Positions 8,658-16,431 of a DNA stretch of 30,098 nucleotides are shown here, piece by piece. The notes beneath the pieces are model-generated. The model had not been told where the DNA came from and did not search any database. It saw only the letters and a list, made by a program, of their open reading frames with translations. Location of the stretch: contig JBEKPZ010000050.1 of NCBI GenBank assembly GCA_049520215.1, forward strand, positions 1 through 30,098, written 5' to 3'. Source of the DNA: Bog-159 sp049520215. GTDB lineage: Bacteria > Acidobacteriota > Terriglobia > Bryobacterales > Bryobacteraceae. Numbering within the stretch: position 1 is the first letter of the stretch; each line of letters starts with the position of its first letter. The position numbers were made by a program, and so were the translations under genes.

Positions 8658-8703
8658 GCGGCCTGAGAGGCCGCTGCAGGCCGAGGGCCTGCCCCACTTT
8701 TTT
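8658..8703 (+). repeat. Double-hairpin repeat, copy 3, possibly serving as terminator
   Basis: Stem GCGGCCT/AGGCCGC (8658-8664 and 8668-8674, loop GAG) is followed by TGC, stem AGGCC/GGCCT (8678-8690), GCCCCAC and a run of six T (8698-8703). It begins 5 bases after the hydrolase stop codon. A hairpin followed by a T run suggests it could also end transcription, though 7 bases separate the last stem from the T run. Confidence 0.7.
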
Positions 8704-8714
8704 CTGCGGCGCAA

Positions 8715-8720
8715 TACAAT
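8715..8720 (+). promoter_or_regulatory. Possible -10 box immediately before the Tat-exported oxidoreductase
   Basis: TACAAT ends 7 bases before the ATG at 8728 and no ribosome-binding sequence precedes that ATG. If the box is used, transcription would start at or next to the A of the start codon, giving a leaderless message. No clear -35 is present. Confidence 0.3.
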
Positions 8721-8727
8721 ATGCAAC

Positions 8728-10071
8728 ATGGCATCCACACGGAGGCATTTTCTGCAGGCGGGCGGCGCGGCGTCGCTCGCGCTCGGCGCGGCGGCGCGCG
8801 GTCAAGGTCAGACCGCGGCCAACGATAAGATCCAGTTCGCGACCATCGGCTGCGGCATCATGGGCCAGGGCGACACTGACACTGCCATCAGCGTGCCCGG
8901 CACCAAACTCGCGGCGGTGTGCGACGTCTACGAAGGCCGGCTCACGCGCGCCAAGGAGCACTGGGGCGCCGATCTGTACACTACGGGCGACTATCGCGAG
9001 GTGCTGGCGCGCAAGGACGTCGACACCGTGATCGTCGCCACGCCGGACCACTGGCATGCGCGCATCGCCGCCGACGCCATGGAGGCGGGCAAGGACGTTT
9101 ACGTACAGAAGCCGATGGTGAAGCAATGGCAGGACGGCCACCGGCTGATCGAAACGTCGCGGCGCACCGGGAGAGTCTTGCAGGTGGGCAGCCAGCGCGT
9201 CAGTTCCGTGATCTACAAGAAGGCCCAGGAACTCTATCGTGCAGGCTCGATCGGCACGCTCAACGCCGTGGAGGCATGGATCGACCGCAACTCCGCGATC
9301 GGCGCATGGCGCTACTCCATTCCGCCCGACGCGAGCCCTGCAACCATCGATTGGGACCGCTTTCTGGGCGATGCGCCGAAGCGCCCGTTCGAACCCCAGC
9401 GCCTGTTTCAGTGGCGCAACTGGAACGACTACGGCACCGGCGTGGCGGGCGATCTGTTCGTGCATCTGTTCAGCGGCATCCACTTCGTGCTCGGCTCGCT
9501 GGGGCCCACGCGCGTGTTCGCCGCGGGCGGGATCTACTTCTGGAAAGGCGACCGCGACGCGCCCGACATCATGGTCGGGCTGTACGACTATCCCAAGACG
9601 GACAGCCACCCCGCGTTCAATCTGGCGCTGCGCGTGAATTTCGTTTGTGGCGGACCCGAAACCAGCCGCTTCCACTTCACCGGCAGCGAGGGCGTGATGA
9701 CCGTCGGCGACGGCGTGAGCCTGAGCAAGCCACCCCGGGAGACCGAGCCTGGGGAAAGCGCGGGCGGCTTCTCGAAGGAGACGGCGGAGAAGATCATGGC
9801 GCAGCACCGCGCGCGTTACCCCGAGCATCCGGTGACGGCGGCTACCATGCCCGAAGCGGACGAAGAGAGTTACCTGGCGCCGCCGGACTACTCGGACGAT
9901 TTCGAGCATCACACCACCTTCTTCAACGCGGTGCGCTCGCGCCAGCCGGTGGTCGAGGACGCCACGTTCGGGCTGCGGGCCGCCGGGCCGGCGCTGATGG
10001 CGAACTTGAGTTACTACGAGGGCCGCATCAAGCATTGGGACCCCGTCGCCATGCGCGTGGTCGAGGACTGA
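8728..10071 (+). CDS. Tat-exported Gfo/Idh/MocA family oxidoreductase
   Basis: A 447-residue NAD(P)-dependent sugar oxidoreductase homologue. The N terminus MASTRRHFLQAGGAASLALG is a twin-arginine signal, so export as a folded, cofactor-loaded protein is expected. The Rossmann motif is TIGCGIMGQGD (39-49). ATPDHWHARIAADAMEAGKDVY leads into QKP at 127-129, where the family normally has EKP; the catalytic Lys128 is kept. The C-terminal substrate domain includes WDRFLGDAPKRPFEP and GDLFVHLFSGIHFVLG. ATG 8728 is used because it creates the Tat signal; the open frame extends to 8575. It lies 12 bases upstream of a close paralogue and probably shares its transcript. The substrate is unknown, and such proteins can oxidise, epimerise or cleave glycosides. 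Confidence 0.9.
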   Translation: MASTRRHFLQAGGAASLALGAAARGQGQTAANDKIQFATIGCGIMGQGDTDTAISVPGTKLAAVCDVYEGRLTRAKEHWGADLYTTGDYREVLARKDVDTVIVATPDHWHARIAADAMEAGKDVYVQKPMVKQWQDGHRLIETSRRTGRVLQVGSQRVSSVIYKKAQELYRAGSIGTLNAVEAWIDRNSAIGAWRYSIPPDASPATIDWDRFLGDAPKRPFEPQRLFQWRNWNDYGTGVAGDLFVHLFSGIHFVLGSLGPTRVFAAGGIYFWKGDRDAPDIMVGLYDYPKTDSHPAFNLALRVNFVCGGPETSRFHFTGSEGVMTVGDGVSLSKPPRETEPGESAGGFSKETAEKIMAQHRARYPEHPVTAATMPEADEESYLAPPDYSDDFEHHTTFFNAVRSRQPVVEDATFGLRAAGPALMANLSYYEGRIKHWDPVAMRVVED

Positions 10072-10083
10072 GGAGGAACTACG

Positions 10084-11337
10084 ATGGGAACGGCCAATGA
10101 CAAGATTCGGATCGCGCTGGTTGGCGCGGGTGGCATGGGACAGGGCGACGCGCGCGACGCCGCGCGCATCGCGGGCGTGGAGATCGCCGCCGCCGCCGAT
10201 ATCTACGACTCGCGCCTTCAGCGCATGAAGGAACTCTATCCCGGCATCGCCACCACGCGCGACTATCGCGATGTGCTCGCGCGCGCCGACATCGACGCCG
10301 TGATCGTCGCTACGCCGGACCACTGGCACGCGCAGATCACGATCGACGCTCTGGCCGCGGGCAAGGATGTCTACTGCGAGAAGCCGATGGTGCAGAAGAT
10401 CGAGGACGGCAAGCGTGTCATCGCCGCCGCCAAAAAGAGCGGGCGCATTTTCCAAATGGGCAGCCAGTACGCTAGCGCGCACTGTTTCGAGAAGATCGGC
10501 CAGTTACTCCAGTCGGGCGCAATCGGCGAGCTGAACATGGTGGAGGCCTGGCTCGATCGCAACACCGCCATCGGCGCGTGGCAATACTCCATCCCGCCCG
10601 ACGCGAGCCCGCAGAACATCGACTGGGACCGTTTTCTCGGCTCTGCGCCCAAGCGGCCCTTCGAGCCCATCCGGTTATTCCGCTGGCGCAACTATCGCGA
10701 CTACGGCACGGCCGTGGCGGGCGACCTCTATGTGCACCTGTTCACCGGTCTGCACACGGCGACCGGCGCAGTGGGACCCACGCGCATTTACTCTACCGGC
10801 GGCCTGCGCTATTGGAACGACGGCCGCGACGCGCCCGACATGCAGGTGGGCGTGATCGACTACCAGGCCTCGCCGCGCCACCCGCGCTTTCAGTTCGTCA
10901 TGCGGGTGAACTTCAAGAGCTCCAAGGCCGACGAGGATTTCGGCTACCGCTTTATCGGCAGCGAGGGCGCCATCACCACCGATATCACCAGCGTCACCCT
11001 CAGCCGCGTGCCGCGCGAGAAAGAGCCCGGACACACCGCCGACACGTTCTCCCGCCAGATGGAGGCCGACTATATCCGCGCCTACCGCGAGCGGTACCCG
11101 ATCCTGCCGGCGACTACGACCACGCTCCGCAAGCCCACCGTGCAGCGCTTCACCTCGCCGCGCGACGCGCACGAGATCCATATGCACAACTTCATCGACG
11201 CGGTGCGCACGCGCAAGCCGTTCTTCGAAGACGCGGAGTACGGCTTCCGCGCCACGGGACCCGCGCTGTTGTGCAACGTCAGCTACTTCGAGAATCGCGT
11301 GTGCCATTGGGACGCCGCCACCATGACGGCGTCCTGA
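10084..11337 (+). CDS. Cytoplasmic Gfo/Idh/MocA family oxidoreductase, paralogue of the upstream gene
   Basis: A 417-residue NAD(P)-dependent oxidoreductase without a signal peptide. The Rossmann loop is VGAGGMGQGD (13-22), and ATPDHWHAQ is followed by the standard EKP motif (99-101, Lys100). The two neighbours share long identical blocks, including IGAWxYSIPPDASP and IDWDRFLG, so this is a tandem duplication that has diverged. AGGAGG (10071-10076) sits 7 bases before ATG 10084, and the 12-base gap to the previous stop supports co-transcription. Its lack of a Tat signal places it in the cytoplasm while its sibling is exported. Confidence 0.92.
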   Translation: MGTANDKIRIALVGAGGMGQGDARDAARIAGVEIAAAADIYDSRLQRMKELYPGIATTRDYRDVLARADIDAVIVATPDHWHAQITIDALAAGKDVYCEKPMVQKIEDGKRVIAAAKKSGRIFQMGSQYASAHCFEKIGQLLQSGAIGELNMVEAWLDRNTAIGAWQYSIPPDASPQNIDWDRFLGSAPKRPFEPIRLFRWRNYRDYGTAVAGDLYVHLFTGLHTATGAVGPTRIYSTGGLRYWNDGRDAPDMQVGVIDYQASPRHPRFQFVMRVNFKSSKADEDFGYRFIGSEGAITTDITSVTLSRVPREKEPGHTADTFSRQMEADYIRAYRERYPILPATTTTLRKPTVQRFTSPRDAHEIHMHNFIDAVRTRKPFFEDAEYGFRATGPALLCNVSYFENRVCHWDAATMTAS

Positions 11338-11384
11338 GTTTCAACTGCGGGGCGCACCACCGCTCCGTTGAAGACGGGGAACCT

Positions 11385-11446
11385 GCCGGCCTTCGGCCGG
11401 TGGACCGGCGAGGGCGCCGGTCCGCGGGCGGGGGCGCCCGCCCCAC
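11385..11446 (+). repeat. 62-base palindromic intergenic repeat, copy A
   Basis: A GCCGGCC/GGCC-type hairpin is followed by GGACCGGCG/CGCCGGTCC arms and a GCGGGCG/CGCCCGC hairpin, ending in GCCCCAC. It aligns over its full length, with four differences, to 24437-24498. Two of those differences are a G-C pair in one copy replaced by an A-T pair in the other. It lies between the oxidoreductase pair and the tricorn gene. Confidence 0.85.
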
Positions 11447-11496
11447 TGCTCCGCGCGTCTTCGTTACTCTTGGTGGCCAGCAGGGCCATGGGGCGG

Positions 11497-11530
11497 TCCC
11501 TAACGGTCGCGGCTCGGTAGAGTCGCGTTG
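11497..11530 (+). repeat. 34-base dispersed repeat, copy 1
   Basis: TCCCTAACGGTCGCGGCTCG and the following AGTCGCGTTG recur almost unchanged at 16316-16350. The inner part can fold as GCGGCTC against GAGTCGC with one wobble. It is a second intergenic repeat family, distinct from the GCCCCAC elements. Confidence 0.75.
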
Positions 11531-11599
11531 ATTTCGCAAGTCTGACTGAGCGGCGACAGGCTGAGCCGCGATCGTCAGGGAGCGGGCCCACGCGGGTGA

Positions 11600-11605
11600 T
11601 ATCAT
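11600..11605 (+). promoter_or_regulatory. Possible -10 box immediately before the tricorn gene
   Basis: TATCAT ends 7 bases before the ATG at 11613, and no Shine-Dalgarno sequence lies between. This is the same geometry as at 8715-8720 and would again give a leaderless transcript. Confidence 0.3.
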
Positions 11606-11612
11606 TTACCCT

Positions 11613-14600
11613 ATGAATCGCCTCGTTTGCGCCTTGCCCTTCTTTGTTTCCGCGGCCTGCCTGGCTCAGGGCAACTCACCCTTGCTTTTGCAAAAGCCGG
11701 CGCTCAGCCGCACACAAATCGTCTTTGTCTACGCGGGCGACCTGTGGACGGTGCCCCGCAACGGTGGGGAAGCCCAGCGGCTCACCGCTGGCGCGGGTGT
11801 CAAAACGAACCCGGCCTTTTCGCCGGATGGATCGCAGATCGCTTTCACCGGCGAGTACGACGGCAACGTGGATGTGTTCGTTATCCCTGCCGCAGGCGGC
11901 GTGCCCAGGCGCCTGACCTGGCATCCCGCTCCGGACATCACGCTGGGTTGGACGCCGGATGGCAAGCGCATTCTGTTCACTTCGCCCCGCACCAGCTATT
12001 CCCGCTTCCGCGAGCTGTTCACTGTGGGCCTGGAAGGTGGCATGGCAGAGAAGATCGATCTACCCATGGGCTTCGAGGGCGCATATTCGCCGGACGGCAC
12101 GCAACTGGCTTACGTGCCGATCTCGCGGGCGTTCACCGCCTGGAAACGATATCGGGGAGGTGAGGCCACGCCGATCTGGATCGCCACGCTGGCCACCGGC
12201 CATATTGAAAAGATCCCGCGCGAGGGATCCAACGATTTCAACCCGATGTGGGCCGGCGACAAGGTCTACTACCTTTCCGACCGTGACGGACCGGTTACCC
12301 TGTACAGTTACGACACCCGTTCGAAGCAGGTCAAACGGCTGCTCGAAAATGGTTCGCTCGATTTGAAATCCGCCTCGGTGGGGCCGGGCGCCATCGTTTA
12401 CGAGCAGTTCGGCGCGTTGCATCTGTACGACCTGAAATCCGGCAAGACCAAGGCCGTCGACGTGCGCATCAGCGGCGATATGCCGGAGGTGCGGGAACAT
12501 TTCGTCAACGTGGGAAAGAAACTCCACAACGCGCATATCTCGCCCACTGGGGCGCGGGCGGTCTTTGAAGCGCGCGGCGACATCATCACCGTTCCGGCCG
12601 AGAAGGGCGATGCGCGGAACCTGACCAACACGACTGCGGTGATGGAACGCGACCCGGCCTGGTCGCCCGACGGCAAGACCATTGCGTATTTCTCGGATGA
12701 GTCCGGCGAGTATGCCTTGCACCTGCGGCCGCAGAACGGCCTGGGCGAGGTCAAGAAGATCGACCTGGGATCAGGCTTTTATTTTGCGCCGCGCTGGTCG
12801 CCCGATAGCACGAAGATCGCCTACGTGGACAGCCACCTGGCGCTTTGGTACGTGGACATCGGCACGCAAAAACCGGTGAAAGTGGACAAGGATCGTTATT
12901 GGGGCGTGGCGGCGCTGGTTCCATCCTGGTCGCCGGACAGCAAGTGGCTGGCGTATTCCAAGCGGCTGGAGAGTCACTTGAGCGCGGTCTGTCTCTATTC
13001 GATTGATCCGGGCCAGATCACGCAGCTTACCGATGGAATGAGCGATGCGCGCGATCCCGTGTGGGACAAGGATGGCAAATACCTTTATTTCACGGCCAGC
13101 ACGGATTCGGGCGCGTCCCTGGAGCCCGATATACACAGCGCCATCCGCCCGGTGTCGCGCAGCGTGTATCTGGCGGTGCTGGCCAAGGACGTGACTTCGC
13201 CTCTCGCGCCCGAAAGCGATGACGAGAAGGCCGCGGACGAAAAGAAATCCGACGAGAAGAAGGACGAGGCCAAGAAAGACGATGCCAAGAAGGACGAGGC
13301 CAAGAAAGACGAGGCCAAGAAAGAGGACAAGCCTAAAGTCGTAGTCAAAATCGACTTCGACAACATCGGCCAGCGCATCCTGGCGCTTCCGCTGCCGGCG
13401 CGGCGGTACGTCGACCTGCAGGCGGGGAAGGCCGGCGTGCTGTTTGCGCTGGAAGCGCCGCCGCCCGGAGCAGGCGAAAATGCCGCGGTGACCGTACATC
13501 GCTTCGATCTGAAGACCCGCAAGTCAGACGTAGCCATCGGCGGCGTGCGCTCATTCGAGATCTCGCAAGACGGCGAGAAGATGCTGTACCAGCAGGGCGA
13601 GAAATGGGCGATTGCGGCGCCGAAGCCCATGGCCACAGGTTCCAGCCCGGCTCCTCCGCCGCCACCCGCGGGCGATAGCGAGAAAACGCTGAAGACCGAC
13701 GGCATCGAGGTTCGCGTGAACCCGCGGGAGGAGTGGAAACAGATGTATCGCGAGGCGTGGCGCATCGAACGCGATTTCTTCTACGATCCCAGATTCCACG
13801 GCCTCGACCTGGCGGCCACGGAAAAACGCTACGCGCCGTATCTGGACAACATCCAATCGAGGGCCGACCTGAATTATCTGTTTTCTGAAATGCTGGGCGA
13901 GCTAACAATCGGCCATCTATTTGCAGGGGGCGGCGATTTTCCCGACGTGAAGCGCGTGGAGACCGGTCTGCTCGGCGCCGACTACAGGATCGAGAACGGC
14001 CGCTATCGCATCGCGCGGGTCTATAACGGCGAGAACTGGAATCCGGAAATGAAAGCCCCGCTCACGCAGCCGGGTGTGAACGTGGCTGCCGGCGACTACC
14101 TGTTGGCCGTGGGAGGCCGCGAAGTGCGCGGCGCCGACAATGTCTACAGCTTCTTTGAGGGCACGGCAGGCAAATCGGTGGTGCTCAAGGTGGGGCCGGA
14201 TGCTTCCGGCGCAAACACCCGCGAAGTGACCGTGGTCCCGGTGGCCGATGAAGGCGGCTTGCGTAATCTGGCATGGATCGAAGACAACCGGCGCAAGGTG
14301 GACCAGTTGACGCACGGCAGGGTCGCCTACATTTATATGCCGAACACGTCCATGGCGGGGCTCACGAATTTCAATCGTTACTTCTTCGCGCAGGTTGGCA
14401 AGGAGGCGGCCATCATCGACGAGCGATTCAATGGTGGCGGCGCGCTGGCTACCGACATCATCGAATACCTGAAGCGCGGGCTGATGAGCGTGGTGAGCAC
14501 GCGGGACGGCGCCGACGAAATGCAGCCGCAAGGCGCCATTTTCGGTCCGAAGGTGATGATCATCAACGAATTTGCCGGCTCGGGCGGCGACGCCATGCCC

Positions 14601-14927
14601 TGGTATTTTCACCGCGCGGGCGTGGGCCAACTGATTGGCAAGCGGACTTGGGGAGGGCTGGTGGGCCGGGCCTTCGCTCCCGAGCTGATGGACGGCGGAT
14701 TTGTTTCCGCGCCCAGTTCCGGCGTGTGGAATCCGGACAAGGGCGAGTGGGAGGTGGAGAACCGCGGCATCCAGCCGGACATCGAGGTCGAACTCGATCC
14801 GGAGGCCGTGCGCGCGGGACACGATCCGCAACTGGAGAGGGCTGTGGAAGTGGTCATGCGGGAACTGGAGAAGAATCCCGTGGCGCATCCCAAGCGGCCC
14901 GCATATCCGAACTACCACCCGCAGTGA
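11613..14927 (+). CDS. Tricorn-type S41 protease, exported
   Basis: A 1104-residue peptidase related to tricorn protease, which cuts peptides into short fragments. A signal peptide (1-19, MNRLVCALPFFVSAACLAQ) suggests a periplasmic location, unlike the cytoplasmic archaeal enzyme. Residues about 25-520 hold beta-propeller blades marked by WSPDGKxIAY/FSPDGSQIAF repeats. A highly charged linker of DEAKK units covers about 532-563. A helical segment, a PDZ-like domain (about 845-910) and the S41 catalytic core follow. By alignment to tricorn the active-site residues are His768 (ELTIGHLF), Ser990 and Asp993 (GSGGD) and Glu1049 (EVENRGIQPD). Length and domain order match bacterial homologues. The solute-binding pseudogene starts 14 bases after its stop. 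Confidence 0.93.
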   Translation: MNRLVCALPFFVSAACLAQGNSPLLLQKPALSRTQIVFVYAGDLWTVPRNGGEAQRLTAGAGVKTNPAFSPDGSQIAFTGEYDGNVDVFVIPAAGGVPRRLTWHPAPDITLGWTPDGKRILFTSPRTSYSRFRELFTVGLEGGMAEKIDLPMGFEGAYSPDGTQLAYVPISRAFTAWKRYRGGEATPIWIATLATGHIEKIPREGSNDFNPMWAGDKVYYLSDRDGPVTLYSYDTRSKQVKRLLENGSLDLKSASVGPGAIVYEQFGALHLYDLKSGKTKAVDVRISGDMPEVREHFVNVGKKLHNAHISPTGARAVFEARGDIITVPAEKGDARNLTNTTAVMERDPAWSPDGKTIAYFSDESGEYALHLRPQNGLGEVKKIDLGSGFYFAPRWSPDSTKIAYVDSHLALWYVDIGTQKPVKVDKDRYWGVAALVPSWSPDSKWLAYSKRLESHLSAVCLYSIDPGQITQLTDGMSDARDPVWDKDGKYLYFTASTDSGASLEPDIHSAIRPVSRSVYLAVLAKDVTSPLAPESDDEKAADEKKSDEKKDEAKKDDAKKDEAKKDEAKKEDKPKVVVKIDFDNIGQRILALPLPARRYVDLQAGKAGVLFALEAPPPGAGENAAVTVHRFDLKTRKSDVAIGGVRSFEISQDGEKMLYQQGEKWAIAAPKPMATGSSPAPPPPPAGDSEKTLKTDGIEVRVNPREEWKQMYREAWRIERDFFYDPRFHGLDLAATEKRYAPYLDNIQSRADLNYLFSEMLGELTIGHLFAGGGDFPDVKRVETGLLGADYRIENGRYRIARVYNGENWNPEMKAPLTQPGVNVAAGDYLLAVGGREVRGADNVYSFFEGTAGKSVVLKVGPDASGANTREVTVVPVADEGGLRNLAWIEDNRRKVDQLTHGRVAYIYMPNTSMAGLTNFNRYFFAQVGKEAAIIDERFNGGGALATDIIEYLKRGLMSVVSTRDGADEMQPQGAIFGPKVMIINEFAGSGGDAMPWYFHRAGVGQLIGKRTWGGLVGRAFAPELMDGGFVSAPSSGVWNPDKGEWEVENRGIQPDIEVELDPEAVRAGHDPQLERAVEVVMRELEKNPVAHPKRPAYPNYHPQ

Positions 14928-14941
14928 CGGCGCCGCCCAAA

Positions 14942-16084
14942 ATGGGGTCTGATCTAAAGATCGCGCTGATCTCCGGCGGCATGTACGACCGTTTGTACGC
15001 GCGCATCCCGCAATTCGAGCAGGCCGCCGGCGTGACAGTTGAGGTCGAGTTCACCGGTACCCATCCGGAGTTGAACGCGCACCTGGCCGCGCTGGATCAT
15101 GTGCCTTACGACCTGGTCAGCACGCATACCAAGTATGCGCCCTCACAGCAGCGATTCCTTGCGCCGCTGGAGGGCTTCGACACGGCCGACTTCTTTCCTT
15201 CGTTACTCCGCATGGCCGAGATCGGCGGCGCGCTCTACGGCATCCCGCGCAACATCGATCTGCGCCTGCTGCACTACCGCACGGACCTGATCGAAACGCC
15301 GCCCACGAGTTGGGACGAACTGGTCGCACTGGCGCGGCGGACTACGCGGGCGCCGCAACCTTACGGGTTCGTATTCACCGGCTTGGAATCGGGCCTGTTC
15401 GGAACCTTCTTCGAACTCGCGGAGTCCGCCGGAGCGCGGATTTTTCCGCCGTCGCTGGTGGCGGAGGTCGACAACGAAGGCGGGCGCTAGGCGCTGGGAG
15501 TGCTGCGCGAACTCTATGCGAGCGGTGCAGTGCCGGAGGCGGTCGCCGGGTGGCACTACGACGAGGTCCACCAATTCTTCCGCGCGGGGAATGCGACGAT
15601 GGTGTGCGACTGGCCAGGCTACTACGGCTCGTACCGGGAGACGTCATCGGCGGTGCGCGACCGTTTCCGCCTGGCGCGCATGCCCGCCGGACCCACCGGA
15701 CGAGTCTGCTGCTACGCCGGCAGCCATACGTTCGCGCTCACGCAGTCTGGTGTCGAGAAGGAGCCGGCGCGCGAGTTGCTGCGCTTCCTGACGGCGCCGG
15801 AGCAACAGGCGCTGGAGGCGCGGCACGGGTCGGTACCCGTGCGGCGGCGGGTGATGGAGCAGCAACAGCAAGCGGCGCAGGGCGACGAGGCTGACCGCAT
15901 GGCGCTGCTGGCACGCGCCATCGAGCACGACCTCATCATCCCGCCGAAGCTGCCCTATTACCCGCATATCGAAGATATCCTCTGGCGCAATGTGCGCTCG
16001 GCTATGACGGGTGAGACGGCCATCGCGGACGCTCTGGTCGAGATAGAACAGCGCATCGGGGAATGTGTGACGCATGCTGTTTAA
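14942..16084 (+). pseudogene. Sugar-type ABC solute-binding protein, interrupted by in-frame TAG
   Basis: The frame from ATG 14942 reads as a family 1 extracellular solute-binding protein of about 380 codons. The first half includes GIPRNIDLRLLHYRTDLIETPPTSWDEL, a sugar-binding signature. A TAG at 15488-15490 (codon 183) interrupts it. The same frame continues without any shift as LGVLRELYASGAVPEAV... to a TAA at 16082-16084 and still reads as the second lobe (FRAGNATMVCDWPGYYGSYR). One C-to-T change from CAG (Gln) would explain the stop. No signal peptide is present at this start, which is unusual for a binding protein, so the 5' end may also be lost. No transporter permease lies nearby. Readthrough is possible but nothing supports it. 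Confidence 0.8.
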
Positions 16085-16108
16085 GAACCTGCTTGACGCG
16101 AATGCCCC

Positions 16109-16156
16109 CTGGCCTACGCCCGCGAAGGCGCGCCGGTAGTCGTGGCGGATGTCGTC
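16109..16156 (+). pseudogene. Possible fragment of a short-chain dehydrogenase gene
   Basis: One frame reads LAYAREGAPVVVADVV, which resembles the second strand of short-chain dehydrogenases (AREGAxVVVADV). Just upstream, ATG 16074 reads MLFKNLL, like the first residues of such proteins, but in another frame and without the TGxxxGIG loop. It may be a remnant with an internal deletion, but 16 residues are too few for certainty. Confidence 0.3.
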
Positions 16157-16168
16157 ACGATGTTCGCG

Positions 16169-16300
16169 TTACCTTGTCCGGCCAGCGAAGCCCGGCGCCG
16201 CGCCGTGATACAGGACCGGCACGCTCACTCCGCCGACGGTCACGGTGATATTGGCGGCTTGCGGTAGCAGCGCGGGTGAAAAGAGCAATTGTAGATACGG
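16169..16300 (-). pseudogene. Fragment resembling a TIGR03437-type C-terminal domain
   Basis: On the minus strand a frame reads PYLQLLFSPALLPQAANITV and then TVGGVSVPVLYHGAAPGFAG before TAA at 16169-16171. The pattern (T)VGGVxxPVLYxGxAPGxxxG is the hallmark of the TIGR03437 domain found in many large secreted acidobacterial proteins. Only part of the domain remains and there is no gene upstream on that strand, so it is read as a relic. Confidence 0.4.
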
Positions 16301-16315
16301 GCGGCGGAAAACTGC

Positions 16316-16350
16316 TCCCTTACGGTCGCGGCTCGGCAACAGTCGCGTTG
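16316..16350 (+). repeat. 35-base dispersed repeat, copy 2
   Basis: It matches 11497-11530 with a few substitutions and one added base (ACGGTCGCGGCTCGG core, AGTCGCGTTG end). Both copies lie upstream of a plus-strand gene and contain a weak inverted repeat. Confidence 0.75.
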
Positions 16351-16400
16351 CAAATGGCGCGGCGCTCGCGGCGCAACGGTTAATTGGGACCCGATTGAAC

Positions 16401-16406
16401 TACAAT
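16401..16406 (+). promoter_or_regulatory. Possible -10 box of the URO-D/GH8 operon
   Basis: TACAAT lies 25 bases before ATG 16432. No convincing -35 is visible at the right distance and the Shine-Dalgarno sequence is weak. Confidence 0.25.
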
Positions 16407-16431
16407 AAACTGGCACGCCACTGGCCAACTC

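Larger units (their letters stand above)
16085..16431. other. Relic-rich intergenic region
   Basis: These 347 bases hold no intact gene. They contain two short stretches that read like gene fragments (16109-16156 plus; 16169-16300 minus), a 35-base dispersed repeat (16316-16350) and a possible -10 box. The region looks like an old deletion or insertion scar. Confidence 0.5.

Noticed and set aside
8650..10482. 610-residue minus-strand frame opposite the oxidoreductases
   Set aside because: The plus strand has clear family motifs, a Tat signal and a Shine-Dalgarno sequence; the antisense product is low-complexity His/Arg/Ala-rich.
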